39,106 nt of DNA from B1SED10-75 sp964636865. Lineage in GTDB: Bacteria; Bacillota; Dethiobacteria; DTU022; PWGO01. The DNA lies in assembly GCA_964636865.1 (NCBI GenBank), contig CAZWVJ010000015.1, positions 1-39,106 of the forward strand, read 5' to 3'. A program made the translations under genes and the position numbers. The notes under the pieces are model-generated. The model had not been told where the DNA came from. It saw only the letters and a list, made by a program, of their open reading frames with translations, and made no database searches. Shown piece after piece: positions 31,427 to 39,106 of the stretch (the first letter of the stretch is position 1; each line of letters begins with the position of its first letter).

Positions 31427-32305
31427 TCACAGAGGCACACGAACGATTTCGTTATGCTGCAAGTCAACATGAAGAAGCTCATCCTTTAAAGCTTCCTCCC
31501 GGCCCAACAAAACTTTTATGGTCTCACTTACCTCCCACGCACCTATTAAAGCAGGAGTAAATGCCGGATTACCCAGTAATATCTCTACCCCGCGCCCGGG
31601 AAAAGAAGCCGTTTCATCTGCCACATCACTTTTTCCATAAATAATAGACAAAAGAGGCTTACCGGGACGAATCACGGCTATTTGCCCGGCATTACCGGCA
31701 ATTGCCCCATGCACCATAGGTATTTCCAATGCCTGGCAAGCGGACTCCAGATCAAAGCGAGTCTGCATATTGTCCAAACAATCAACAGCCAGGTGGACAT
31801 CTTCCAATAATTTTACCAGGTCATTTTTATCCACAAAGGAGGAAAAAGAACGGACTTCCACCGCCCCATTTATAGTTTCGATCCTGCGCTTTGTTTCAGC
31901 TGTTTTCTGCTTGCTAATATTTAGCTCATGAGCAACAAGCTGACGATTCAGGTTGTTCTCGGAAAAATTGTCACCATCTATCAACAACAAATTCCCCACG
32001 CCCATGCGCGCCAGCAATTCCGCTACTATACCACCAAGCCCGCCCAAGCCAATTACCGCCACTCGTGAAGACAAAAGCTTTATTTGCCCTGTGGGTCCTA
32101 TAGTCCCCATATTACGCTGATAACGTTCGGGCACTATTTGATGCTCTAAAGCGGAAATCTCGATGCGACGCGGTGACTCTTCGTATGTCTCGGCAATTTT
32201 AAGTGTTTCAGCCATTTCCAGAGAAAGATACTTATCACCTGCCGGTGTTTCTTTACTCTTAGAGGCTCGATGTAAAACTTCTCCCAAATTTTCCTTGCTC
32301 ACCAT
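31427..32305 (-). CDS. E1-like adenylyltransferase of the ThiF/MoeB/HesA family
   Basis: Would adenylate the C-terminal glycine of a ubiquitin-like sulfur carrier. The Rossmann nucleotide-binding motif is VIGLGGLGG (about 84-92). Asp110 and Asp112 in LIDGDNFSENNLNRQ follow, with the NLNRQ motif. The zinc-binding CxxC pairs and the catalytic cysteine of MoeB are not seen; only two Cys occur, at VDCLDN and ESACQAL. About 60 N-terminal residues are extra. No MoaD- or ThiS-like gene is adjacent, so its partner is unknown. It could serve the cofactor operon at 17-24 kb. The ATG has a weak GAAGAAG upstream. Confidence 0.85.
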   Translation of the reverse strand: MVSKENLGEVLHRASKSKETPAGDKYLSLEMAETLKIAETYEESPRRIEISALEHQIVPERYQRNMGTIGPTGQIKLLSSRVAVIGLGGLGGIVAELLARMGVGNLLLIDGDNFSENNLNRQLVAHELNISKQKTAETKRRIETINGAVEVRSFSSFVDKNDLVKLLEDVHLAVDCLDNMQTRFDLESACQALEIPMVHGAIAGNAGQIAVIRPGKPLLSIIYGKSDVADETASFPGRGVEILLGNPAFTPALIGAWEVSETIKVLLGREEALKDELLHVDLQHNEIVRVPL

Positions 32306-32412
32306 AACTTCTTCATCAGCCTTCCACTTAAAGTTAGCCTCTCTGGTATTTTAATATCCCAAAAAACGTGTTGAATTTTATTTTACTCGTTATTCATTTT
32401 TAACTAAACCAG

Positions 32413-32427
32413 GAGAACGAAGTTCTC
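32413..32427. repeat. Short perfect hairpin GAGAAC/GTTCTC
   Basis: GAGAAC, three-base loop, GTTCTC, in the gap between rsfS and the E1-like gene. A second stem AGGGCTT/AAGCCCT (32451-32457 with 32462-32468) follows. Neither has a good T-tract on either strand. They may be leftover terminator-like stems. Confidence 0.4.
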
Positions 32428-32588
32428 GAAGAGCTTAGGCTATTTAATTAAGGGCTTTCACAAGCCCTCACCCTACAGAAAGGGATAGTTGACTTATATA
32501 TTTTTACCCGTTACTCAAGAGAAAAAACAATTATGTTTAAAAAAATTATCAGCTAACTTATATTCCCTCTTAGTTATCACCAGTATAT

Positions 32589-32957
32589 CTAGTTTTCCGA
32601 AGCTGTGCTAACCAAAGTTGCCTTGCTCCATAACCTTTCCAGATTGTAAAATTCTCTTTCTGTGGGTTGAAAAATGTGGACTATGAGCATGCCAAAGTCC
32701 AATAAAACCCACCTGCCATCACGATAACCTTCCAGGTGTAACAAAGGTACTTCTGACTCTTTTAACTTTTCCATAAGGTAATCAGATAAAGTTTGCACAT
32801 GCTGGACAGAAGTGCCGGTACAAATGAGGAAATAATCGGTCAGGTAAGTTAGGCTGCTCACCTCCAGCAATACTTGGTCCATCCCTTTTTTATCTTCAAT
32901 AAAACTCGTAGCCTTTAAGGCTATATGCCGGGAACCATTATCCCGTTCCTGAACCAA
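32589..32957 (-). CDS. rsfS: Ribosomal silencing factor RsfS
   Basis: Binds L14 and blocks subunit joining when nutrients are low. Conserved segments are ALKATSFIEDKKGMDQVLLEVSSLTYLTDYFLICTGTS, LLHLEGYRDGRWVLLDFG and VHIFQPTEREFYNLERLW. 122 residues is usual. It starts with TTG at 32957, supported by AAAGGAGGTGA about nine bases upstream. yqeK ends 17 bases before it, so the two are likely co-transcribed. Confidence 0.97.
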   Translation of the reverse strand: MVQERDNGSRHIALKATSFIEDKKGMDQVLLEVSSLTYLTDYFLICTGTSVQHVQTLSDYLMEKLKESEVPLLHLEGYRDGRWVLLDFGMLIVHIFQPTEREFYNLERLWSKATLVSTASEN

Positions 32958-32974
32958 ACAGCGTCACCTCCTTT

Positions 32975-33547
32975 TTACTCCCGCCGGGAGGTCATTAAAA
33001 GCTCATTCCTAAAAGCTATGGAATCAGGATGCAACAAATCACCTTTTTGCAGCACCATTTGCAAAGAATTGTCCACCACAACTCTTAAAGCAGCTTCCGC
33101 GTCTTTCATGGCCAGACGCCTTAAGCTGCGAACTCCCGGATATTTTCGTCCTACTTCAATGGCATCTGCAAGATAAATTATCTTTTCCAAGCTATTGAGC
33201 TCAGCTGCACCAGTGGTATGATATTTAATTGCCCGCAATATCCGTTTATCTTTTAATCCTACCTCTTGTTCCAACAGAGCCGCCCCTACCGGGGCATGAA
33301 GCAAAGGTGGAGAACACCGGGTAATTTCATCGATTTCAAGGTTCATTGCGCGAGCCTTTTCGCGTAACTCCTCAGGTGTAAACGCCTTGCCGTAATCATG
33401 CCATATTCCTGCCTTAACAGCAGCTTTTTCATCCACGCCATAAGCAGTGGCCAAACGGTAAGCCATGCCGGCTACACCAAGACTGTGCTTAAAAAGGCGT
33501 CGGCCCAATTTTCTTCTCAACATGCCCAAATTTCCGTACTTTTTCAT
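32975..33547 (-). CDS. yqeK: YqeK: symmetrical bis(5'-nucleosyl)-tetraphosphatase (HD domain)
   Basis: Hydrolyses Ap4A to ADP. HD-domain metal ligands are His21 (FKHSLGVAGMAY), His50-Asp51 (GIWHDYGKAF), the HAPVGAALLE segment, and the later IIYLADAIEVGRKYPGV. Length 190 matches YqeK. It belongs to the common nadD-yqeK-rsfS block, here with a small RRM gene between nadD and yqeK. ATG start. Confidence 0.96.
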   Translation of the reverse strand: MKKYGNLGMLRRKLGRRLFKHSLGVAGMAYRLATAYGVDEKAAVKAGIWHDYGKAFTPEELREKARAMNLEIDEITRCSPPLLHAPVGAALLEQEVGLKDKRILRAIKYHTTGAAELNSLEKIIYLADAIEVGRKYPGVRSLRRLAMKDAEAALRVVVDNSLQMVLQKGDLLHPDSIAFRNELLMTSRRE

Positions 33548-33697
33548 CTATTATCCCCAAAAACGTCCCAAATCAAGGTCGTGCTTTTAAGATTCTGTAT
33601 CTCCTAACCCTTCAACAAAAGTCAATCATAAATTATTCAATTTCTGCTCGCTGTGCCATCGGTAATTACATACAATATTTGCAGACAAATACCCCTG

Positions 33698-33949
33698 TTA
33701 AGCTTCTCTTGGCTTTGCTTCGTTTACTACCAGCTGTCTCCCTTCCAATTCCATTCCATTGGTATTTTCTTGCAAGCGATCTGCATCTTCTTCCTTTACC
33801 TCGACAAAGCCGTATCCCTTGGATCTTCCGGTAGTTTTTTCCGTTATAATCCGGCAAGCCACAATTTCTCCATATTGAGAAAAAACTTGCTGAAGCTCCT
33901 CCTCTGTGGTTGACCAGGGGATATTACCCACATAAAAAGTCTTAATCAC
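33698..33949 (-). CDS. Small RNA-recognition-motif protein
   Basis: 83 residues forming one RRM domain. RNP2 is FYVGNI (5-10) and RNP1 is KGYGFVEV (44-51), with the aromatic residues that stack on RNA. It resembles the small glycine-poor RRM proteins of cyanobacteria and some other bacteria. It would bind single-stranded RNA; the target is unknown. GTG start, with AAGGAGG upstream at about 12 bases. It interrupts the otherwise usual nadD-yqeK neighbourhood with gaps on both sides. Confidence 0.95.
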   Translation of the reverse strand: MIKTFYVGNIPWSTTEEELQQVFSQYGEIVACRIITEKTTGRSKGYGFVEVKEEDADRLQENTNGMELEGRQLVVNEAKPREA

Positions 33950-34157
33950 CTAAAAATCTCACCTCCTTGAAAACATCCCATTTCCAATATAACCTGTCTT
34001 TTATACCAACACTGATTACCAATATAAAGTAATCACTAAATGTATTATTAGCCTAACATCATTTACAAATTAAAACAAGACAAGAATACAAATTATCCAT
34101 TCTGCTCATCTAAAATACTTTGGCCAAGCCAGCTTATAAGAATATCATAATTAATTA

Positions 34158-34808
34158 TTAATGAATATAAAGGTTATACTTGTAAATATAATGCTCCACC
34201 GCCTCCGTAGTCAAATATTTGATAGTTTTATTCGCCCGAACCCTTTCTCTAATAAATGTTGAAGAAACTGACATAGCAGGGTTTTCCAATAAGTGTACTT
34301 TGTTCATTGTTTGCGGGTAATAGCCTTCTATCCTTTGGTGAAGCTTCTCCAGTGAATAACCCGGACGGGAAGCCGCAATGAAAGTACATATATCCAACAG
34401 TTCTTCATAATTTTTCCAGGTGAGAATTTCTAACACGGCATCAGTACCGGTAATGAAAAAAATATTTGCTTCCTTTCCGAAAAAGTCTTTAAAATACCTT
34501 ACCGTATCGATGGTGTAAGAGGGAGTGGTTTTATCAATTTCATAACGGGAAACTTCAAAACGTGAATTGTTAATTACAGCCAATAACGTCATCATGTAGC
34601 GGTGCTCCGAATCACTGATCCCTTCGATTTTTTTATGGGGAGGAAGGCCTACGGGAATGAATATAACCTTATCCAGGTCGAATTGCTGCCAGGCTTCTTC
34701 AGCAGTTACCAAGTGGCCGATATGGACGGGATCAAAGGTGCCGCCCATCAAACCGACATTAAACTTGGAGGAACCATTTTTACGGGTAGAGTATTTTTCA
34801 GTTATCAT
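34158..34808 (-). CDS. nadD: Nicotinate-nucleotide adenylyltransferase
   Basis: Makes deamido-NAD from nicotinate mononucleotide and ATP. The nucleotidyltransferase motif GGTFDPVHIGH lies at about 22-32. The family pattern FIPVGLPPHK follows, and the C-terminal SSTFIRERV motif is present. 216 residues is slightly longer than many because of ~12 extra N-terminal residues; a later start is possible but no better site was seen. Confidence 0.96.
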   Translation of the reverse strand: MITEKYSTRKNGSSKFNVGLMGGTFDPVHIGHLVTAEEAWQQFDLDKVIFIPVGLPPHKKIEGISDSEHRYMMTLLAVINNSRFEVSRYEIDKTTPSYTIDTVRYFKDFFGKEANIFFITGTDAVLEILTWKNYEELLDICTFIAASRPGYSLEKLHQRIEGYYPQTMNKVHLLENPAMSVSSTFIRERVRANKTIKYLTTEAVEHYIYKYNLYIH

Positions 34809-34921
34809 TCAGTTCTTGTTTTCTCCTCCCTATTGCCCTTTTTTGGGTTTTTGAAAACAAAAGCATTTTTTCCGTGCTGATAAATTTCTCTCCTAATATT
34901 CCTAATATTAATTAATAATTT

Positions 34922-36247
34922 TTAGCTATCCTCTTCAAAAATAAACTCGTAATCAACAATTTTAATGGTATCTCCTGTGCGAGCACCTTTTTCTTTTAAT
35001 TTTTCATCCAAGCCAAAACGCCGGCAAGCCCGGTGAAAACGTTGTAATGCTTCTTCATTATTAAAATCGGTGCGGGCTACCAACTCTTCAATTTTCTCCC
35101 CACTTACCCGATAAGCTTTCCCTTCTTTTTGAATATTTAGTCCTTCAGTTTTTTTTGCCTGCGGTTTAATTTCAAGGATTTCTTTCTCGTTTTCACTACT
35201 AAATTCCTGCATTTTTCTTGCCCGGCGAAGTTCTTTTATTTTATCGGACAAATACCAGGTAAGTTTATCTATATTGTCACCGGTAAAAGCAGATATGCCC
35301 ATAACTTCTCCCACTATTTCCACATTTTCAGTGTTTTGGAATTCTTCTACCCGCCGGCGCAATTTTTCCAGGTTTTCTGCTGCCCCGGGGAGATCTGCTT
35401 TACTTCCGACAACCAACTGCGGCTTTTTAAAGAGTTCGGCGCTGTAAAAAGAAACCTCTTTATTAAACTGCATGAAAGCTTCGGCAGGTTCCACAGAAGC
35501 GCTTTCAGAAACATCCACCAGGTGCAGCAACATTAAATTGCGCTCAGCGTGCCTTAAAAATTGATCTCCCATGCCCACGCCTTGATGGGCACCTTCTATA
35601 ATGCCGGGCAAATCCACGACCACAAAACTGCTCCCTTCTTCCACAGAAACCACTCCCAGGTGGGGAGTTAGGGTAGTGAAGGGATAATCCGCTACCCGGG
35701 GGCGGGCCGCAGATATGGAGGAAATTAGGGTAGATTTGCCGGAGTTGGGTAAGCCTACAATTCCCACATCTGCAATAAGCTTTAGCTCCAGGGTAATTTC
35801 TAAACTTTCTCCGGGCAAACCTTTATCATACAAACGAGGCGCCTGCCGCCTGGAATTTGCAAAATGCCGATTTCCGCGTCCTCCCTGACCACCACGGGCT
35901 ATGACTACTTCCTGCCCGGGTTGCACAAGGTCAGCTATTAATTTATTGCTTTCACTTTCGTGAATTACAGTCCCCACAGGAACCGGAATAATAAGATCTT
36001 CTCCCCGAGCACCGTTGCGCTTACTTTTTCCACCATTGCCGCCATCAGAAGCCTTCCATCGGCGGCGATAACTAAAGTCATTTAAAGTGTGCAAGGAGTC
36101 ATCTGCCTTGAGGATTACCGATCCGCCGTCACCGCCGTCTCCTCCGTCAGGACCGCCATGGGGCACGTACTTTTCCCGGCGAAAGGAAACTGCTCCATTA
36201 CCTCCACGGCCACCGGTGACTTCTATTTTCACTTCATCAACAAACAT
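34922..36247 (-). CDS. obgE: GTPase Obg/CgtA
   Basis: Large-subunit assembly GTPase. The Obg N-terminal glycine-rich domain begins MFVDEVKIEVTGGRGGNGAVSFRREKYVPHGG. The G domain has G1 GLPNSGKST, G3 DLPGIIEGAHQG, and SKADL in place of the usual NKxD. A C-terminal OCT domain is also present. The start is taken at the ATG at 36247 because Obg proteins begin MFVD. The GTG 15 bases upstream would add residues not found in relatives. 441 residues. Confidence 0.96.
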   Translation of the reverse strand: MFVDEVKIEVTGGRGGNGAVSFRREKYVPHGGPDGGDGGDGGSVILKADDSLHTLNDFSYRRRWKASDGGNGGKSKRNGARGEDLIIPVPVGTVIHESESNKLIADLVQPGQEVVIARGGQGGRGNRHFANSRRQAPRLYDKGLPGESLEITLELKLIADVGIVGLPNSGKSTLISSISAARPRVADYPFTTLTPHLGVVSVEEGSSFVVVDLPGIIEGAHQGVGMGDQFLRHAERNLMLLHLVDVSESASVEPAEAFMQFNKEVSFYSAELFKKPQLVVGSKADLPGAAENLEKLRRRVEEFQNTENVEIVGEVMGISAFTGDNIDKLTWYLSDKIKELRRARKMQEFSSENEKEILEIKPQAKKTEGLNIQKEGKAYRVSGEKIEELVARTDFNNEEALQRFHRACRRFGLDEKLKEKGARTGDTIKIVDYEFIFEEDS

Positions 36248-36360
36248 AAACTCTTTCTGCACCTCGCCTTTTTGGCTTATTTATAATTTGCTCTATTTAT
36301 TCATCATCTCTATCAATTCATCCCAGAACAACTACTGCAACAAAAGATTTTAGAATGAAC

Positions 36361-36386
36361 GGTGCCATAGGGACGGTTCTTTTACC
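36361..36386. repeat. Possible REP-like remnant
   Basis: GTGCCATAGGGACGGTTCTTTT resembles the GGGACGGTTC core of REP-type repeats common in Clostridia and recalls the GGGGACGGGG core at 14.2-14.4 kb. There is no palindromic partner visible here, so it is only a possible fragment. Confidence 0.3.
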
Positions 36387-36400
36387 TTATTTTTAATATA

Positions 36401-36426
36401 AAGGCTGGCTATTAAGCCAGCCTTTT
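36401..36426. terminator. Terminator-like hairpin after rpmA
   Basis: A perfect 10-bp stem (36401-36410 with 36415-36424) and a four-base loop, followed by T-rich sequence on the plus strand and a weaker T-rich stretch on the minus strand. It lies between rpmA and obgE and may partly terminate the rplU-prp-rpmA transcript. Confidence 0.65.
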
Positions 36427-36472
36427 ATTTGTTGATTTATTAACTTCGAGACCAATGCAAATTGCTCTACTA

Positions 36473-36775
36473 TTATACCTTGACTTTTGCGTCTTCTTCG
36501 TGGGGATAAACACTAACTTTCTTTTTGTTTTTACCCTTAAACTCATAAACCACCTGACCGTCAACTTTAGCAAAAAGAGTATCATCTTTGCCAATCCCCA
36601 CATTCCAGCCGGGGTGAAAGCGGGTGCCTCTTTGCCGTATCAGAATAGAACCGGCACTTACCACCTGATCACCGTAACGTTTTATTCCCAGCCGTTTTGC
36701 ATTACTATCCCTTCCATTTCGCGAACTGCCGACACCTTTCTTATGGGCAAATAATTGCAAATCCATTTTAATCAT
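36473..36775 (-). CDS. rpmA: 50S ribosomal protein L27 with cleavable N-terminal extension
   Basis: L27 sits at the peptidyl-transferase centre. The N-terminus MIKMDLQLFAHKKGVGSS has the LQLF-AHKKG cleavage site that Bacillota remove with the Prp protease, whose gene lies just upstream (36897-37223). The core has the usual GSSRNGRDSNAKRLGIKRYGDQ segment. First ATG chosen, with GGAGG seven bases upstream. 100 residues. Confidence 0.97.
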   Translation of the reverse strand: MIKMDLQLFAHKKGVGSSRNGRDSNAKRLGIKRYGDQVVSAGSILIRQRGTRFHPGWNVGIGKDDTLFAKVDGQVVYEFKGKNKKKVSVYPHEEDAKVKV

Positions 36776-36896
36776 ATTTTCACCTCCATAATTTATTTAA
36801 TAAGAGTAAGCTCTAAACTAAAAGTAACTTTAAATAGTAAATTGAAACGCCTTTTTTATATTTTTAATAAAATGTAACCTTAATTCGTCTGCTTTT

Positions 36897-37223
36897 TTAT
36901 TCATAAATTACCTGTAGGTAACCGGGATAATTACGAGCCGTTTCCTCCAATCCCAGAGCCAGAGAACTCAGCAATAAGACAGCATCAGAACGGCTCTTTT
37001 CATTTTTTATACTCCCTAACCGACAGGTCAAATATCCTTCGGAAACATTCACTTCCGGTTCCATGCCCACAATTTTTTGCAAGCTAAGGACTGTGGTCTG
37101 GGCAAGGATGGAAACTGCTGCACAAACGATATCTTCGCCACAAGGGGCAAAAGCGGCGTGGCCTTCTACCTCAAAACCGTGCCACTGCCCTTCTTTATCT
37201 TTCCACATGGTTACCCGGACCAT
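36897..37223 (-). CDS. prp: Ribosomal-processing cysteine protease Prp
   Basis: Cleaves the N-terminal extension of L27. The catalytic pair is His22 (VEGHAAFA) and Cys34 (DIVCAAVSILAQ). 108 residues is normal. It lies six bases after rplU and upstream of rpmA, the standard rplU-prp-rpmA order. ATG start. Confidence 0.96.
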   Translation of the reverse strand: MVRVTMWKDKEGQWHGFEVEGHAAFAPCGEDIVCAAVSILAQTTVLSLQKIVGMEPEVNVSEGYLTCRLGSIKNEKSRSDAVLLLSSLALGLEETARNYPGYLQVIYE

Positions 37224-37229
37224 AGTTAA

Positions 37230-37547
37230 TTACCCGTTTTGTTCAATCTTTTCAATGCGTACCTGCGTATACGGTTGGCGATGGCCTTTTTTCCGGCGAT
37301 AATTTTTCTTGGGTTTATACTTAAAAACAATTATTTTCCGGGATCTGCCCTGATTCACTACTCGGCCCTTCACCTGGCAACCTTCCAAAAAAGGATGCCC
37401 TACTTGTAACCCGCTGCCGTCATCAAGGGCAAGCACACGCTCGAAAATTACCTCGCCCCCTTGCTCTGCAGGGATTTTTTCTACCTTGAGGGTATCTCCC
37501 TCGGAAACCCGGTATTGCTTGCCGCCAGTTTCTACAATAGCGTACAT
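37230..37547 (-). CDS. rplU: 50S ribosomal protein L21
   Basis: 105 residues with the L21 pattern: MYAIVETGGKQYRVSEGD at the start, then the KPKKNYRRKKGHRQPYTQVRI tail that contacts 23S rRNA. ATG start. First gene of rplU-prp-rpmA. It is preceded by a promoter and a leader of about 90 bases. Confidence 0.98.
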   Translation of the reverse strand: MYAIVETGGKQYRVSEGDTLKVEKIPAEQGGEVIFERVLALDDGSGLQVGHPFLEGCQVKGRVVNQGRSRKIIVFKYKPKKNYRRKKGHRQPYTQVRIEKIEQNG

Positions 37548-37673
37548 ACTTTTTCCCCTCCTTATTAGAAGGTCACGCTGATAAAGGCAGCTTATTAGAT
37601 AAGCATTTGCGAACCTTTCTCATGCGGCCTGTGAACAAGAATCAGCTTAACACGAAAACCGCAGTTTTGTCAA
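37548..37673 (-). promoter_or_regulatory. rplU: rplU promoter and leader
   Basis: On the minus strand, TTGACA (complement of 37668-37673), a 17-base spacer, and a poor -10, TTAAGC (complement of 37645-37650). The leader between the promoter and rplU contains CCGCATGAGAAAGGTTCGC. Bacillota rplU genes often have an autoregulatory L21 leader. I cannot show the fold by eye, so that identity is tentative. Confidence 0.45.
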
Positions 37674-37713
37674 ATAACTGCTATCCGTTTTACCTTCTTT
37701 GGATTAATTTCTT

Positions 37714-39106
37714 TTACTGCTCCAACATATCATTCAGGGCTTCTGCAACATCATCATTCACTACTGCTTCTCCACCTAAGATATGAATATGCTCAAGGTT
37801 ATCTTCTGCGCCATTGTCCTCTTTTAAGTAATTAGATACGCTCTCTGGTATGGGCAAATCTTCTCTCACGTAAAGGACCGGCGCATCTTTCATGGCGCCG
37901 AAATATCCGCCTGACATGGCATCGGCAAGGCCATCCACACCATTGGCAATAACTACGTTCTCCGGCGCGAGGAAAAACTCTTCGGCTACCGCTGCACTGG
38001 TTTCAAAACGGCCCTCACCCCAGGTCCTGTCTAATTCACCCTCTAAAAGATCTTCCAGCTCATCTTCCACAACACTTCCCACCACAGCATCGCCGCCGAT
38101 AATATGCGCATTCTCTATGCCCAGATCCACAAGGGCGTCTTCGGTAACTTCAGGGATATCACCCGCCCGCACCTGTAAAATTGGCACTCCACTCCGGGCC
38201 GCTTCGGGGGAAATAATCAGAGAGTCAGCCGGCGCCGCTCCGTTTACTATAAACACATTGTCAAATACGTCTTCCTCACTAACCTCATCATCGGCTTCTG
38301 ACTCCTCTTCGGCAATTCGTCTGGCAATCAATTGGGCAGTATCGTGGCGGCTTACGCCCGCAATGCGGTCCACTTCTAAACCATGACCTTCCAGAGCATT
38401 CTCAACATCTTCGGAAATTGCAGCTTCGCCGCCCAAAATTATGGCTTCATTAGGATCCAAAAACTCAATAGCGCTTTCAGTCTCCTCACGCAGTTCCTCG
38501 GTGGCTGTCATCACAATGGGGGCATCTAAATATGTAGACAAAACACTGCCAGCCAAGCCGTCTGCAAATTCCAATCCTTCGGTAATAATGACAGTATCTG
38601 TGCCTTCCGGATAGTCATCCGGGTTATAGGCATATCTAGCAATAATGTCGGACGTATCGTAGCGGTTCACGCCTCCCAGACGGTTAACATACACTTCAAA
38701 CTCTTCTTCCAACTCAAATTCTAATGTCTCCGCCTCACCCTTTATTTCGAATTCGCCTTCATAAGGGTGATACCCGAATTTGGAAGCTGTAAACCAGTAA
38801 CTGCCGTCTTCTAAATCCTTCGTGGCTTCTCCGGTTTCATCTGTCGCTACTGATTCACCCACCTGCTCCTCAAATTCCTCATCTTTATAAACTGCAATCT
38901 CTACACCTTCTAATTGATTTAATTCCCGGAAAGTTACTTCTAGTTCTTCTTCAGGAGGAGGAGGGAGTCTTTCCAGCTCGAATTCCACTGTTTTATTTTC
39001 ACCGGCAACTTCAAAACTTCCTTCTTCTGGATAAAAGCGATCCCTGGATGCCCTAAACCAGTAATTGCCATCTTCAAGCCTCTTGACCGCTGCACCCGTT
39101 ACATCT
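37714..39106 (-). CDS. Exported CWB2-repeat cell-wall-binding protein (5' end outside the window)
   Basis: The reading frame stays open to the right edge, so the true start is not in the window; the GTG at 38988 is internal. The visible part has two copies of a ~75-residue acidic repeat of the carboxypeptidase-regulatory/PEGA kind (TGEATKDLEDGSYWFTASK and GAAVKRLEDGNYWFRASRD). These are followed by three cell-wall-binding type 2 repeats with signatures NRLGGVNRYDTS, VDRIAGVSRHDTA and WGEGRFETSA, each carrying IILGGEAAI, HIIGGDAVV or HILGGEAVV. CWB2 repeats anchor surface proteins to wall polymers. The sequence is very rich in Glu and Asp. The 3' end lies 41 bases before the rplU -35. Confidence 0.9.
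   Translation of the reverse strand, partial: DVTGAAVKRLEDGNYWFRASRDRFYPEEGSFEVAGENKTVEFELERLPPPPEEELEVTFRELNQLEGVEIAVYKDEEFEEQVGESVATDETGEATKDLEDGSYWFTASKFGYHPYEGEFEIKGEAETLEFELEEEFEVYVNRLGGVNRYDTSDIIARYAYNPDDYPEGTDTVIITEGLEFADGLAGSVLSTYLDAPIVMTATEELREETESAIEFLDPNEAIILGGEAAISEDVENALEGHGLEVDRIAGVSRHDTAQLIARRIAEEESEADDEVSEEDVFDNVFIVNGAAPADSLIISPEAARSGVPILQVRAGDIPEVTEDALVDLGIENAHIIGGDAVVGSVVEDELEDLLEGELDRTWGEGRFETSAAVAEEFFLAPENVVIANGVDGLADAMSGGYFGAMKDAPVLYVREDLPIPESVSNYLKEDNGAEDNLEHIHILGGEAVVNDDVAEALNDMLEQ

Noticed and set aside
38989..39106. Start of the CWB2 gene at the GTG near 38988
   Set aside because: The frame continues in the same repeat pattern to the edge of the window, so that GTG is internal.

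Overview
The window looks like a stretch of a Bacillota (Clostridia-type) chromosome. The main reasons are the conserved block rplU-prp-rpmA-obgE-nadD-yqeK-rsfS-leuS, the comEA/comEC/holA/rpsT set, a T-box leader, an Asp23 protein, an L27 with a Prp-cleavable N-terminus, and CWB2 cell-wall-binding repeats. Several exported proteins are very acidic (CWB2 protein, UPF0182 tail, ComEA linker) and there is a TrkAH potassium system. This would suit a salt- or alkali-adapted anaerobe, but that is inference. No phage, insertion sequence or CRISPR array is visible.

Layout. 1-127: 34-bp tandem repeats running off the left edge. 0.27-7.5 kb: nnr (-), rpsT (+), a LiaF-like membrane protein (+), holA (-), and trkH/trkA (-). 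7.5-10.6 kb: a long AT-rich intergenic region with a good sigma-A promoter drives an 880-aa fusion of a class-III aminotransferase and an acyl-ACP-reductase-like domain. 10.7-14.1 kb (-): an ECF sigma factor, a probable anti-sigma factor, and an ABC ATPase/permease pair with a degenerate ATPase. 14.15-14.4 kb: inverted REP-like palindromes abut the 3' end of comEC (-).

17.2-23.7 kb (+): a molybdenum/tungsten cofactor operon. It begins with a promoter, a Moco/Tuco-type riboswitch and an intrinsic terminator. These are followed by moeA, a MoeA-periplasmic-binding-domain fusion, moaA, a MobB-MoaC fusion and a MOSC-MogA fusion. moaD and moaE are not in the window; an E1-like ThiF/MoeB protein lies 8 kb away. 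23.7-39.1 kb, all on the minus strand: rnhA, a UPF0182 protein, comEA, asp23-like, leuS, the E1-like gene, rsfS, yqeK, an RRM protein, nadD, obgE, rpmA, prp, rplU, and an exported CWB2 protein cut by the right edge.

The most unusual item is the leuS leader. A complete tRNA-Ala(GGC) gene with encoded CCA sits inside the T-box, between the sensor part (stem I with Leu CUC specifier) and the antiterminator/terminator, and is flanked by a 7-bp inverted repeat. One transcript would therefore carry both a Leu-tRNA sensor and an Ala-tRNA. The second is the aminotransferase/acyl-reductase fusion, which keeps both sets of catalytic residues and suggests acyl-thioester to aldehyde to amine conversion, or the reverse.
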